Source: JBBDYG01 sp040901765 (GTDB lineage: Bacteria > Planctomycetota > Planctomycetia > Pirellulales > Lacipirellulaceae). Taken from it: a stretch of 64,000 nucleotides of DNA. The position numbers and the translations under genes are program-made. The notes beneath the pieces are model-generated. The model worked only from the letters and a program-made list of their open reading frames with translations. It made no database searches and was not told the origin of the DNA. The stretch is from contig JBBDYG010000063.1 in assembly GCA_040901765.1 (NCBI GenBank), positions 62,001-126,000 of the forward strand. The letters run 5' to 3'. This document shows positions 24,030 through 32,170 of the stretch, piece by piece; within the stretch, counting starts at the first letter, position 1; each line of letters starts with the position of its first letter.

Positions 24030-27000
24030 CAGCGCCTAGCACGCGCGAATGCCGGGCGGCGCGGATCCACTGTTCGACCGCCGACAGGTCGGGCGGCCCG
24101 TCGTCGCCGAGTAACTCGCGGCCGTCGTCCATCTGGGCAAACGATTGGACGAAGCCGTGAAGTTCCGCTGGCTTCATCGACGCGACATCCTCCGGCGTGC
24201 TGAAGCCTGCGCCGACAAGGATTGCCGCTTCGCTCGTGCGGAGATTCGGAATTCGACAGCAAAGCCGGGCTTGATGCTGCCAGGCGACGATTTCAACCGC
24301 GGCGATCTCGCTCTCCGCGAGTCGCGTGGCGAGCTTGCTCGCGTCGGCCGCAAGCAGATCGCGGACTTGGCGCACGCCGGCGTTGGAGAGTTGCTCGGCA
24401 ATTTCAGGCGTGATCGAGGGCGCTTCGGCGATGGGGCTTTGAAGCTCGAGGTAGAACTTAGGCGGCGCTGGTTGCTTCTGCTTCGGACGCGGGCTCTGGG
24501 AACCTTCGTTTTGATCCCGTTCGGCTGGCCGTCGAGCGCGACGCTTCTTCTGAGGCCGTTCGCGCTTGATTCGCAAGGCAGGCTTCTGATCGGTGCGCGG
24601 CTGCTCGATGAGCGTCAGCTCCTGCCGCTCGGCGGCCCGGTTGAGCCAAGTGCTCCAACTGGGGTCGCTTTGGAACTGCCCCGCCGCACGCTTGCCGGCC
24701 GCGATCAACTGTTGTGAGGACTCCTGCGTGATCCGGTAACCGCGATCGACAAACCGTTGGCCGCGGCCCGTTTCCAAATACTCGGCGATCCGCGTGCGCA
24801 AATCGCGAACACTCGCCTCGGCGAGTTCTTGCGTGGAATGAATGCCGATGCTCGTAAGAACTTGTGCATCGTCCAGTGAGAGCGTCGGCGCGAAACATAG
24901 CAGTCCTGCGTGCGATTGCCACAGCGCGACTACCGCCGGCGTCACATGGCGCCGGGCGATCCGCTTCGCGACACGCGTGGGGTCGGCCATCAGTAAGTCG
25001 GCCACGCTGCGGATACTCGCCGGCTCCATCGCTTCGCGCGTTTCGCTACCTAGCGCCGGAAAGCGCTCAATAAAATCGCAACTTTGCAGGATACCCCGGG
25101 ATCTTTCTGAAGACTCATGCGTGGCAACAGGGCGAGTCGACTCCGCAGTTGGTTCGATTCGCGGCACGGCTGGCGGGGCGGCACTGGATTGTCGTGGGCC
25201 GTGGGGATTGTGGATCGTAATGCCCCAGCCGCGGAAATGCTCGAGCGCCGCTTGCCGATCGGTGAACACGAACACTTGCTGGCCGGAGAAGTCGCGAAGC
25301 ACGCCGGCCAGGATCGCGGTTTGGCTATCGTTGAGATGGGCGAACGGCTCATCGAGAATCACCGGAAGTTGAAATCCCGTCTCCGATAAGCCCGCGATGA
25401 TGGCCAGCGTCAGGCTCAGTGCCACGAGTTGCTGCTCGGCAAGCGGCAGCGATTCGACGGGGCAACTGCGAGCGTGGCGATCGACGGCAACTGCCCGACG
25501 GCCACCGGACGTTAACTTTAGCTCCATGAACTGCCCGTCGCTGAGTTGGGCGAGGTAGTCGGAGCTGCGTGTTCCGTGTCGCTCGTGGTGCGACGGCTCG
25601 CGGAAGTGGCGTGATGGTTGCAAGCGACGCTGAATTTCGGCCAATTCGGCTTGCTTCTGTTCAAGTAGACGATCCGAAAGGATGGTCGTTCGCTCTGCGA
25701 GCACTCGCTGCTGGCGCTGATCGAGATCGCGAAGCTGCCGTCGGCGACCTTCCAGAGTGGAGGAAAGCTCGTGACGCTTTCGTTCGAGTTGCTGCGACGA
25801 TTCGGTGGAGTGTTGAAGTGGTACCGGGGTTTCCGTCGCTTCGGCGGAACGCCAACGGCGTGGTCTGGCTCGGCGCGAATGAGACTCGCGCTGCGTTTGC
25901 AGATTTTCTAATTGATCGCGCAGCTCCGCCTGCGAACGCGTCAGGTGCTGAGCTTCGGACAGCAACTCCTGCGCGCGGACGGAGCGCTCGTGCTCGTCGG
26001 TAAGCATTGTTAGTCGGCGCATCTGCTGGTCCAACAGCGCTACCAGCGGATGGAGCCGTGGGTGAGCGTCTCGACACACGCAAGCACCGGGTGCCGCGGG
26101 CCGCGCGAAGCGGGCAATCTCGCTTTGAAGATCTTTCAAGAGCTGTTCGGCCACGGCCAGTGCCGCCCGTTGGTCCGCCAGAGGCAGTGCGGCGGAGCTG
26201 TCGATGGGACGCTGCCGCGCCAGCTCGCTGCGGACGTGCGATTCGCGGCGCTCGAGTTCGTGCAGCGTCGCGCGCCAGCGCTCGATTTGGTCATCAATTT
26301 CATCAAGCCGCAACGTGTCGGCGGGCAGACCGCTGGCATGGGCAGCTTGGTCGGCCTGCATTTCCAGTTCGCGGTATCGCGTGTGCGCCGAAAGCTCGGC
26401 AAGCTCGATTTCGACCGCATGAAGTTCTTCGCGCGCCGATTCGATGCTGGCGAGAACTTCGGCGCGACGACCGGCGAGTTCTTCCAAATGAGTGGCGATG
26501 GACGCGCTTGTGCGTTGACGTTCGGACAATAGTTGGGCTACCTGCATCGCAAAATCATCCCGCTGCGCGAGCAGTTCTTTCTGACGGCTTGGCTGGTGAG
26601 GCTCCTCGCGGTGTTGACAAAGGCGGGATACATGGGCGGCGACGCTCTCGCTCAGCAGCAAGTCGATCCGCGGAAGCCGTGTGCCGTCCAGAAAATAAAG
26701 CCCGGCAAGGAAGTCGGGCGAGCTGCCGCGAAGCATTTTGGAAATTGTCTCCGCCGCGGCGGTCGCCTGGCCCAAGCTGGCGATGGTGAGCCGACAAGCT
26801 CCCGCGGTCGTTGATTCGCGACGCAAGCGGAAGTTGCCGACATCCGTTTCAATATCCACCAAGCCCGAGCGTTGGCTCAGCAGCGATGTGGGCCGGCCAT
26901 ACAGCAGATGAGCGATGCAGGCGGCGAGCGCCGAGTTGGCTTCTTCGCCTCGGTCGGTGATGACGTTCAGGCAGTCGCCAAGCCGATCGATGCCGACATC

Positions 27001-27045
27001 GGTTTGATCGCCGGCACCGGCAAGCTCCAGGCGGCTAATTCTCAT
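24025..27045 (-). CDS. YhaN/SMC-like coiled-coil ATPase with degenerate Walker A and two DUF4332-like domains
   Basis: A 1006-residue protein. The N-terminus (MRISRLELAGAGDQTDVGIDRLGDCLNVI) matches the YhaN/RecN-like AAA class. Where GPNEAGKST is expected the sequence is TDRGEEANSA, so the P-loop Lys is lost. A long coiled coil spans about 170-520. The ABC-type signature (LPLAEQQLVALSLTLAIIAGL) and Walker B (LPVILDEPFAHLND, about residue 560) are intact. The C-terminal 350 residues hold two helix-hairpin-helix DUF4332-like units (about 655-770 and 870-990), joined by a basic linker. ATG 27045 has AAAGGA eight bases upstream and is preferred over the longer frame. DNA binding is likely from the HhH units. 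No SbcD/YhaO-like nuclease is adjacent. The TAG stop lies in a hairpin element. Confidence 0.8.
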   Translation of the reverse strand: MRISRLELAGAGDQTDVGIDRLGDCLNVITDRGEEANSALAACIAHLLYGRPTSLLSQRSGLVDIETDVGNFRLRRESTTAGACRLTIASLGQATAAAETISKMLRGSSPDFLAGLYFLDGTRLPRIDLLLSESVAAHVSRLCQHREEPHQPSRQKELLAQRDDFAMQVAQLLSERQRTSASIATHLEELAGRRAEVLASIESAREELHAVEIELAELSAHTRYRELEMQADQAAHASGLPADTLRLDEIDDQIERWRATLHELERRESHVRSELARQRPIDSSAALPLADQRAALAVAEQLLKDLQSEIARFARPAAPGACVCRDAHPRLHPLVALLDQQMRRLTMLTDEHERSVRAQELLSEAQHLTRSQAELRDQLENLQTQRESHSRRARPRRWRSAEATETPVPLQHSTESSQQLERKRHELSSTLEGRRRQLRDLDQRQQRVLAERTTILSDRLLEQKQAELAEIQRRLQPSRHFREPSHHERHGTRSSDYLAQLSDGQFMELKLTSGGRRAVAVDRHARSCPVESLPLAEQQLVALSLTLAIIAGLSETGFQLPVILDEPFAHLNDSQTAILAGVLRDFSGQQVFVFTDRQAALEHFRGWGITIHNPHGPRQSSAAPPAVPRIEPTAESTRPVATHESSERSRGILQSCDFIERFPALGSETREAMEPASIRSVADLLMADPTRVAKRIARRHVTPAVVALWQSHAGLLCFAPTLSLDDAQVLTSIGIHSTQELAEASVRDLRTRIAEYLETGRGQRFVDRGYRITQESSQQLIAAGKRAAGQFQSDPSWSTWLNRAAERQELTLIEQPRTDQKPALRIKRERPQKKRRARRPAERDQNEGSQSPRPKQKQPAPPKFYLELQSPIAEAPSITPEIAEQLSNAGVRQVRDLLAADASKLATRLAESEIAAVEIVAWQHQARLCCRIPNLRTSEAAILVGAGFSTPEDVASMKPAELHGFVQSFAQMDDGRELLGDDGPPDLSAVEQWIRAARHSRVLGAA

Positions 27046-27194
27046 GGCGCGAATCCTTTGCTTCCATGCGCGGGGCAGGCCGTTTGACAACGCGATGGGA
27101 TAGCCCCTTTTCGTGTGTGCGGAGAGGAAGTGAGCGTAGCCGAATCGGAGCTTTCGAGCAACGCCGTTCGATGCAGTGCTAGCTGAGGCGACGA

Positions 27195-28208
27195 CTAACC
27201 TGACGCAAAGCTTTCGGCGTAGGCTTGTAGCGCTACCTCGTCGCCAGTGTGCCAGAAGACGACCGTTTCTTGCGGAGCAATCGCGCCCCGTTCGATCATG
27301 TCGAGCATGGCGCCGAACGCGCGGCCCGTATAGACCGGCCCGGTGAGAATTCCTTCCATATAGGCCAACTCGCGGATTGCATGTCGCTCGAGATCACCAA
27401 CCACACCGTATCCCGCGCCGAGATATCCGTACTCAGTCTCGCAGTCCGCGGCTGCCACTTGCAGGGTTCGGCCAATTCGCGTCGCGGCTTCCATGGCAGT
27501 TTGCGCGACGTCTGCCAGAAACGTGTGGTTCGGGGGCGTATCCGGCGGCTGGTCGATCGAGATGGCAGTGATGCGGCCGAGAAAGCCGCTGAGCCGCCCT
27601 CCCAGCACCAGCCCTGCCTGCGTCCCACCGGAGCTGGTGGCGAAAACAACGCGGTCGATCGAAAGTCCCAGACGGTTTGCTTGTTCCTTCAATTCAAACA
27701 TCGCGCGAACATATCCGAGGCAACCCAACGCGTTCGACCCGCCGACTGGAATCAAATAGGGCTTGCGACCCTGCTGCCGTAATTCGTCGCCGAGTTCGTC
27801 GAGGCGTGCTGTTCTTCGCGATTTCTCGACCCAATGGACGCGGGCACCCAACAGGTCGTCGAGTAGCAAGTTCCCCAGCGGCAATTGGGGCGGTTCGCCG
27901 CCGAGGACAAGATGACACTCCAAGCCCACTTGCGCACATGCCGCCGCCGTTTGCCGACAGTGATTTGATTGCGGTCCGCCGGCAGTTATCACTGAGTCGC
28001 AGCCGCGATCAAGAGCATCGGCGATTAGGAACTCGAGCTTGCGGGTCTTGTTTCCTCCGCCGGCAAGGCCCGTCAACTCGTCGCGCTTTATCCACAGACG
28101 CGGGCCACCAAGCTTGCTTGTTAGACGGGGCAGCGCGTGCAGCGGCGTTGGCATGTGCACCAGACGGACGCGGTGAAATTCGTTGATTGTTTGCAGGACG
28201 CCGCTCAT
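27195..28208 (-). CDS. D-cysteine desulfhydrase / ACC deaminase-family PLP enzyme
   Basis: A fold-type II pyridoxal-phosphate enzyme. The PLP lysine is in GLAGGGNKTRKLEFLIADAL, followed by TAGGPQSNHCRQTAAACA, the phosphate-binding ATSSGGTQAGLVLGG and the final VVFWHTGDEVALQAYAE. This is the D-cysteine desulfhydrase/ACC deaminase group, which releases pyruvate, ammonia and sulfide from D-cysteine or deaminates ACC. Specificity cannot be read by eye. I chose ATG 28208 (MSGVLQTINEFHRVRLVHMPTPL), which has GGAG ten bases upstream, over the frame start at 28232. It lies 43 bases after the GGDEF gene on the same strand. Confidence 0.87.
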   Translation of the reverse strand: MSGVLQTINEFHRVRLVHMPTPLHALPRLTSKLGGPRLWIKRDELTGLAGGGNKTRKLEFLIADALDRGCDSVITAGGPQSNHCRQTAAACAQVGLECHLVLGGEPPQLPLGNLLLDDLLGARVHWVEKSRRTARLDELGDELRQQGRKPYLIPVGGSNALGCLGYVRAMFELKEQANRLGLSIDRVVFATSSGGTQAGLVLGGRLSGFLGRITAISIDQPPDTPPNHTFLADVAQTAMEAATRIGRTLQVAAADCETEYGYLGAGYGVVGDLERHAIRELAYMEGILTGPVYTGRAFGAMLDMIERGAIAPQETVVFWHTGDEVALQAYAESFASG

Positions 28209-28251
28209 ATAGCGAAGACTCCGAAAGAACACGCAACTTCAAATGCAAACT

Positions 28252-29013
28252 CTACTGCGCGAGCTTCGAGGCGTACATCGCTCGATCGGCGGCGTGGAGC
28301 AGTGCTTGGGGCGATGCATAGTCGTCCGTGGAATAGGCGACGCCGATGCTGGCGGAGATGCCGACGGAATATTCGCCGAGCTTGAATGGAGCTTTCAGGG
28401 CGTCATGAAGTCGATCGACGACGGGCTGCACTTCGTTGGGCCGCTGCCAACCGGTAAGCAGCAGCACGAATTCGTCGCCGCCGTAGCGAGCCAAGAAATC
28501 GTCCACCCGCGTTGCCCCCTGTAAGCGTCGAGCGACTTGCCGCAGCGCCTCGTCCCCGATTTGGTGGCCCCAGCGGTCGTTGATGTGTTTGAAGTTGTTC
28601 AGATCGACGAACATCGCCGCTAGGGAGCGGCGGAAGGGAGGCCGCGACTGAGCCCACAGCCCTTGAAGTCGCTGTACTAATTGGCCTCGGTCCGCAAGTC
28701 CCGTCAGCGGATCGCAAAACTCGGTTGGCAGTCGATTACTTGGCCGCAGTACGAGAACTGCCGTGACCGCTGGGCTTTCGATCAGCCGCATGTCTCCATC
28801 GTCGGTCGAGCCGGGCGGCGGGGCGGCCATGACCGAGGTGAGATCCTGCCGTCGCAGGTCGCCAGAAGAGTTGCAGGCCTCCTGGAAGGCCGCATTATGC
28901 CAGAGAATCGACCCGTCATTTGGGTCCACGAACGCGATTCCCTCGCGACTTTGCTCCAAAACCTGCCAGATTGCCGTCACCGGTATCTGGGCATGTGGGC
29001 AGTTGTGTGCCAT
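28252..29013 (-). CDS. PAS-GGDEF diguanylate cyclase
   Basis: Makes the second messenger c-di-GMP from GTP. Residues 11-95 resemble a PAS sensor (AIWQVLEQSREGIAFVDPNDGSILWHNAAFQEA). Residues 100-253 are a GGDEF domain with DPLTGLADR, VDLNNFKHINDRWGHQIGDEAL and an intact catalytic GGDEF at 178-182. An RxxD inhibitory site (RVDD, 169-172) lies exactly five residues before it, so product feedback is expected. The ATG follows AGGAAG on the minus strand. It is soluble with no membrane segment. The gene is divergent from the exopolysaccharide cluster, across an AT-rich 355-base region. Confidence 0.93.
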   Translation of the reverse strand: MAHNCPHAQIPVTAIWQVLEQSREGIAFVDPNDGSILWHNAAFQEACNSSGDLRRQDLTSVMAAPPPGSTDDGDMRLIESPAVTAVLVLRPSNRLPTEFCDPLTGLADRGQLVQRLQGLWAQSRPPFRRSLAAMFVDLNNFKHINDRWGHQIGDEALRQVARRLQGATRVDDFLARYGGDEFVLLLTGWQRPNEVQPVVDRLHDALKAPFKLGEYSVGISASIGVAYSTDDYASPQALLHAADRAMYASKLAQ

Positions 29014-29368
29014 CTCAACTTCCTGTGGCCAACAAGAAAAATCATTAAACTAGGTATTTTGGGATAATTCAGTAGTTTACATAGTTTGAGTTATTTGAGA
29101 AATTAACACGTTATAAATCGACAGAGAAGAATGCGTAATTATAATCGACCTTCGTGCCCCACCGCAGCCGGCGACCGGCCTTCGTAGCGACGACGGCGGG
29201 AAATTCTCCCTGAGCAATCATAACGGCCGAGCAGCTCGGAGAGACTACCCCCGTCCAAGTCGCGCGGCTCGGCTGAGACCACCCGATGGCCAACCCCCTT
29301 GCTGGTCCGCCCGAACGATTTCGCGGCAAAGCCGTTCGACGATCAACGAAAAGAGAACGCATCCGACC
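29014..29368. promoter_or_regulatory. AT-rich divergent control region of GGDEF and exopolysaccharide genes
   Basis: No gene is present. Bases 29030-29150 are strikingly AT-rich compared with the rest of the window (runs such as aaaatcattaaactaggtat and gttataaatcg). They should carry promoters in both directions. Bases 29150-29368 return to normal composition. Several -10-like boxes (TATAAA, TATAAT on the minus strand) are visible, but none pairs well with a -35 box, so exact promoters are not called. Confidence 0.5.
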
Positions 29369-30466
29369 ATGGAATTGATCAACTGGATTGCGAGACTCCC
29401 ACGGTCTGTTCGGCGGCGTAAACCGCCGCGGGTGCCCTATTTGCTCGATATCTCTTCTTTCCACCGGACCGCAGTCGCGGAACGGATGCGGGTGGACCGC
29501 AATGGCTCCCCGTTATCGATTTTGCTGTTGCGATTGCCTGTGGATCGATCGGCCCTGCAAGATTATCAGTTTCTAGGGGATCTCCTTGAGCAGCGACTGC
29601 GAATGACCGATTCGGCCGGTCTACTGCCCGACGGCCGCGTGGGCGTGCTACTTCCGGATACGCTGCCCGCCGGGGCCTGGAAGGTCGCTTCGGACATTTG
29701 CGAGGTGTACCCCGTCGGGCACGAGCGTCCCGACTGCGACGTTTTGGTTTATCCCGAACCACCCGGTCGCCTTACGGAGCAACAGCACAAACGGCCGGCC
29801 AAGGAGCCGGTCGCAGTTCGGTCTGCAAAGAGGACCGACGGGAGTGTGGATTCGTTGTTCGCACGTTCGCTTCCGCTGTGGAAACGCAGTCTCGATGTCG
29901 CGGGGGCATCGTGCGGGTTGATCCTTTCGGCCCCGGCCATCTTGCTGGCCGCGGTCGTGGTTAAGCTCTCTTCGCCGGGCCAAGCGTTTTACACGCAAGA
30001 GCGCGAAGGGCTGGGTGGTCGCCGGTTCCATATCTGGAAACTGCGCACGATGCGGCTGGATGCTGACCAGCTTAAAGATTCACTCAGGCCGTACAGCGAG
30101 CAAGATGGTCCGGCTTTCAAGATGATGCGCGACCCGCGGATCACCCGCGTGGGACGCGTTTTGCGCCGTTTTAGCCTGGACGAGTTGCCACAGCTTTGGA
30201 ACGTGCTGCGTGGAGATATGTCGCTCGTGGGTCCACGGCCACTGCCCGTCGATGAATCGCTCGGCTGCCTGGCATGGCAACGCCGGCGGCTGCACGTGAC
30301 GCCCGGCTTGACGTGCATTTGGCAAATCGAAGGGCGCAACGTTGTCCCATTCGAGGAATGGATTCGCATGGACCTCGATTACGCCCAGCGCCGCTCGCTG
30401 TGGTACGACCTGAAACTTCTGTTGCGAACACCGACCGCTTTGCTCTTCGCCAAAGGGCCGAGATAG
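29369..30466 (+). CDS. Exopolysaccharide-initiating sugar-phosphate transferase with degenerate GGDEF-like N-terminus
   Basis: Transfers a sugar-1-phosphate to undecaprenyl phosphate, the first step of polymer synthesis. The C-terminal half is a bacterial sugar transferase domain: membrane re-entrant segment at about 178-200 after KRSLD, then FHIWKLRTM, and DELPQLWNVLRGDMSLVGPRP (271-291). The usual five-helix N-terminal membrane domain is absent. Instead residues 24-120 form a soluble domain with a GGDEF-like pattern (ERMRVDRNGSPLSILLLRL...RMTD SAGLL PDGRVGVLLPDT). GGDEF is replaced by PDGRV, but RMTD (78-81) stands exactly five residues before it. This could be a c-di-GMP-binding site. It is the first gene of the ten-gene cluster. 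Confidence 0.88.
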   Translation: MELINWIARLPRSVRRRKPPRVPYLLDISSFHRTAVAERMRVDRNGSPLSILLLRLPVDRSALQDYQFLGDLLEQRLRMTDSAGLLPDGRVGVLLPDTLPAGAWKVASDICEVYPVGHERPDCDVLVYPEPPGRLTEQQHKRPAKEPVAVRSAKRTDGSVDSLFARSLPLWKRSLDVAGASCGLILSAPAILLAAVVVKLSSPGQAFYTQEREGLGGRRFHIWKLRTMRLDADQLKDSLRPYSEQDGPAFKMMRDPRITRVGRVLRRFSLDELPQLWNVLRGDMSLVGPRPLPVDESLGCLAWQRRRLHVTPGLTCIWQIEGRNVVPFEEWIRMDLDYAQRRSLWYDLKLLLRTPTALLFAKGPR

Positions 30467-30468
30467 GA

Positions 30469-30562
30469 AGCGATGAACGATGAGCGATAAGTGATGAATT
30501 CAACAAGAATACCGATCCACCGCTCGCCGTTTGTCGCTCATCGTTCATAGCTCATCGCTCAT
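30469..30562. repeat. Inverted repeat of short tandem units
   Basis: The left arm (30469-30497) repeats cgatgaacgatgagcgataa-like units; the right arm (30534-30562) is the complement (tcgctcatcgttcatagctc and on). About 36 bases separate them. It lies between the first two genes of the exopolysaccharide cluster and may form a hairpin in the transcript. Confidence 0.75.
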
Positions 30563-30582
30563 AACTCCATCCTGGTGCTGCC

Positions 30583-32121
30583 ATGTCTCACGACACGAGT
30601 CTTCTCCAAGTGTTGCGGCGTCACAAGAAGAAGGTGTTCATCGTTCCTGCGATGTGCCTGCTGCTTGGCGTGCTAACGATCATCTATTTTCCGCGTACGT
30701 ATCGGTCCGAAGCCAAATTGTTTCTGCAGGTCGGCCGCGAGAGCGTCGGTCTCGACCCGACCGCCACGACCGGGCAGATCATCAGCTTGCAGCAGAATGG
30801 TCGCGAGGATGAAGTCAGTTCGGCGATGGAGATTCTCCGCGGCCGCGGCGTTTCGGAAAAGGTCGTGGAGATTCTGGGAACGAAGACGATCCTCGGCGAA
30901 AACGATCCGTCGGCAGCGGCGACGGGCGGCGGATTGGGAGGGGCGATCAGCGGCGCGATAGGGTCCGTCCTCGGCGCGGTAAAAAACCTCGATGCCATTT
31001 CCGAGCGCGAGGCGGCGGTCATTGAAATCGAAGAAAGCCTCGACGTTTTTGCCGATCGCAAGTCGGCGGTCATCGGCGTCACGTACAGTGCCGACTCGCC
31101 TCATTTAGCGCGACGAGTGCTGCAAACCATTGTGGAGGTGTATCCGCAGGAATACTTGCGAATCCATCGTAATCGCCAATCGCTCGAATTCTTCACCGAC
31201 CAGCAGGAGTTGCTGCGTGCTCAGCTCGACGAGGCGGCGGCAAAACTTCGCGACGCCAAGAACGACATGGGCGTGGCCTCCATCGACGGCGCCCGCAGCA
31301 CGCTCGAGCAGCAACTGCACGAGATTCGGCTGGAACAGCTCCGCAGCGAGCAGGAAGTCGCCACCGCCACGGCGCGGATCGCCGATTTGCAAATGCAACT
31401 CGACCGCGTTCCCGAGCAACAGGTGGCGTCGACGAAGACGGTGCCCAACCAAGGGGCCGATCTTTTGCGAAATCAGCTCTACTCGCTTCAGGTGCAGCAG
31501 CAAGACTTGCTGGCACGATACAGCGAAGTCCACCCGCTCGTGATGGCCATCACGGCTCAAGCGGATGAGGCCGAGAAAGTAGTCAGCGATCAAGTCGAGC
31601 AACGCGAGGAAGTCACCCAAGAGATCAATCCGATCCATCGACAGCTTTCGCTTGAACTGAAGCAAGAGCAGTCGCGGCTGGCGGGAATGAAGTCGCGCCT
31701 CGCCGCGCTCAGCGAACAGCACGCGACCGCCCTAAGCAATTTGAAGGGACTGAACGAATTTGAACTGCGGTTGGACGAGCTGTCGCGCGAAGAACAGCTT
31801 CGCCGCGGCAAGTACATGCAGTATGCGGAAAACTTGGAACAGGCGCGGATCAATCATCAGCTCGCCGAGGATAAGATATCGAACGTGAGCATCGCCCAAG
31901 TTCCGACCCTGTCGGAGAAGCCGATTAGCCCGCGGAAGCTGATTGTGGCCCTGGCATCGGTGATGTTGGCGCTCGCCGGAACGGCCACGCTCGTGATGGC
32001 TGGCGAAAACTTTGGTTCCGCGCCTTCCGATGAGCCAATCGCGGAGCGGTCATCCGACCCGCCCGTGAACGGTCAGGTCGTGGATGCTCCGCCACGAGGC
32101 CGCGCGTTGCAGCCGAAGTAA
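30583..32121 (+). CDS. Polysaccharide chain-length determinant / Wzz-GumC-type co-polymerase
   Basis: A 512-residue inner-membrane protein that controls polymer length. The first membrane helix is at about 17-35 (VFIVPAMCLLLGVLTIIYFP), followed by the Wzz domain (TYRSEAKLFLQVGRES). Long coiled coils occupy about 200-430, then a GNVR-like segment (FELRLDELSREEQLRRGKYMQYAENLEQARI) and a Pro-rich second membrane helix (IAQVPTLSEKPISPRKLIVALASVMLALAGTATLV). No BY-kinase domain is fused, and none is encoded nearby, so tyrosine-kinase control, if any, must be elsewhere. It follows the initiating transferase. Confidence 0.92.
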   Translation: MSHDTSLLQVLRRHKKKVFIVPAMCLLLGVLTIIYFPRTYRSEAKLFLQVGRESVGLDPTATTGQIISLQQNGREDEVSSAMEILRGRGVSEKVVEILGTKTILGENDPSAAATGGGLGGAISGAIGSVLGAVKNLDAISEREAAVIEIEESLDVFADRKSAVIGVTYSADSPHLARRVLQTIVEVYPQEYLRIHRNRQSLEFFTDQQELLRAQLDEAAAKLRDAKNDMGVASIDGARSTLEQQLHEIRLEQLRSEQEVATATARIADLQMQLDRVPEQQVASTKTVPNQGADLLRNQLYSLQVQQQDLLARYSEVHPLVMAITAQADEAEKVVSDQVEQREEVTQEINPIHRQLSLELKQEQSRLAGMKSRLAALSEQHATALSNLKGLNEFELRLDELSREEQLRRGKYMQYAENLEQARINHQLAEDKISNVSIAQVPTLSEKPISPRKLIVALASVMLALAGTATLVMAGENFGSAPSDEPIAERSSDPPVNGQVVDAPPRGRALQPK

Positions 32122-32170
32122 CGGCGTTTGCTGTAGTGGTTTCTACTGGTCTTGGCAAACGGTTGAGTCG

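Noticed and set aside
26007..26789. Plus-strand frames opposite the SMC-like gene
   Set aside because: High Arg and Ala composition is typical of antisense to a Glu/Leu-rich coiled coil.
29014..29368. A c-di-GMP riboswitch before the exopolysaccharide cluster
   Set aside because: I looked for the conserved GEMM core and found no convincing match; the AT-rich part looks like a promoter region.
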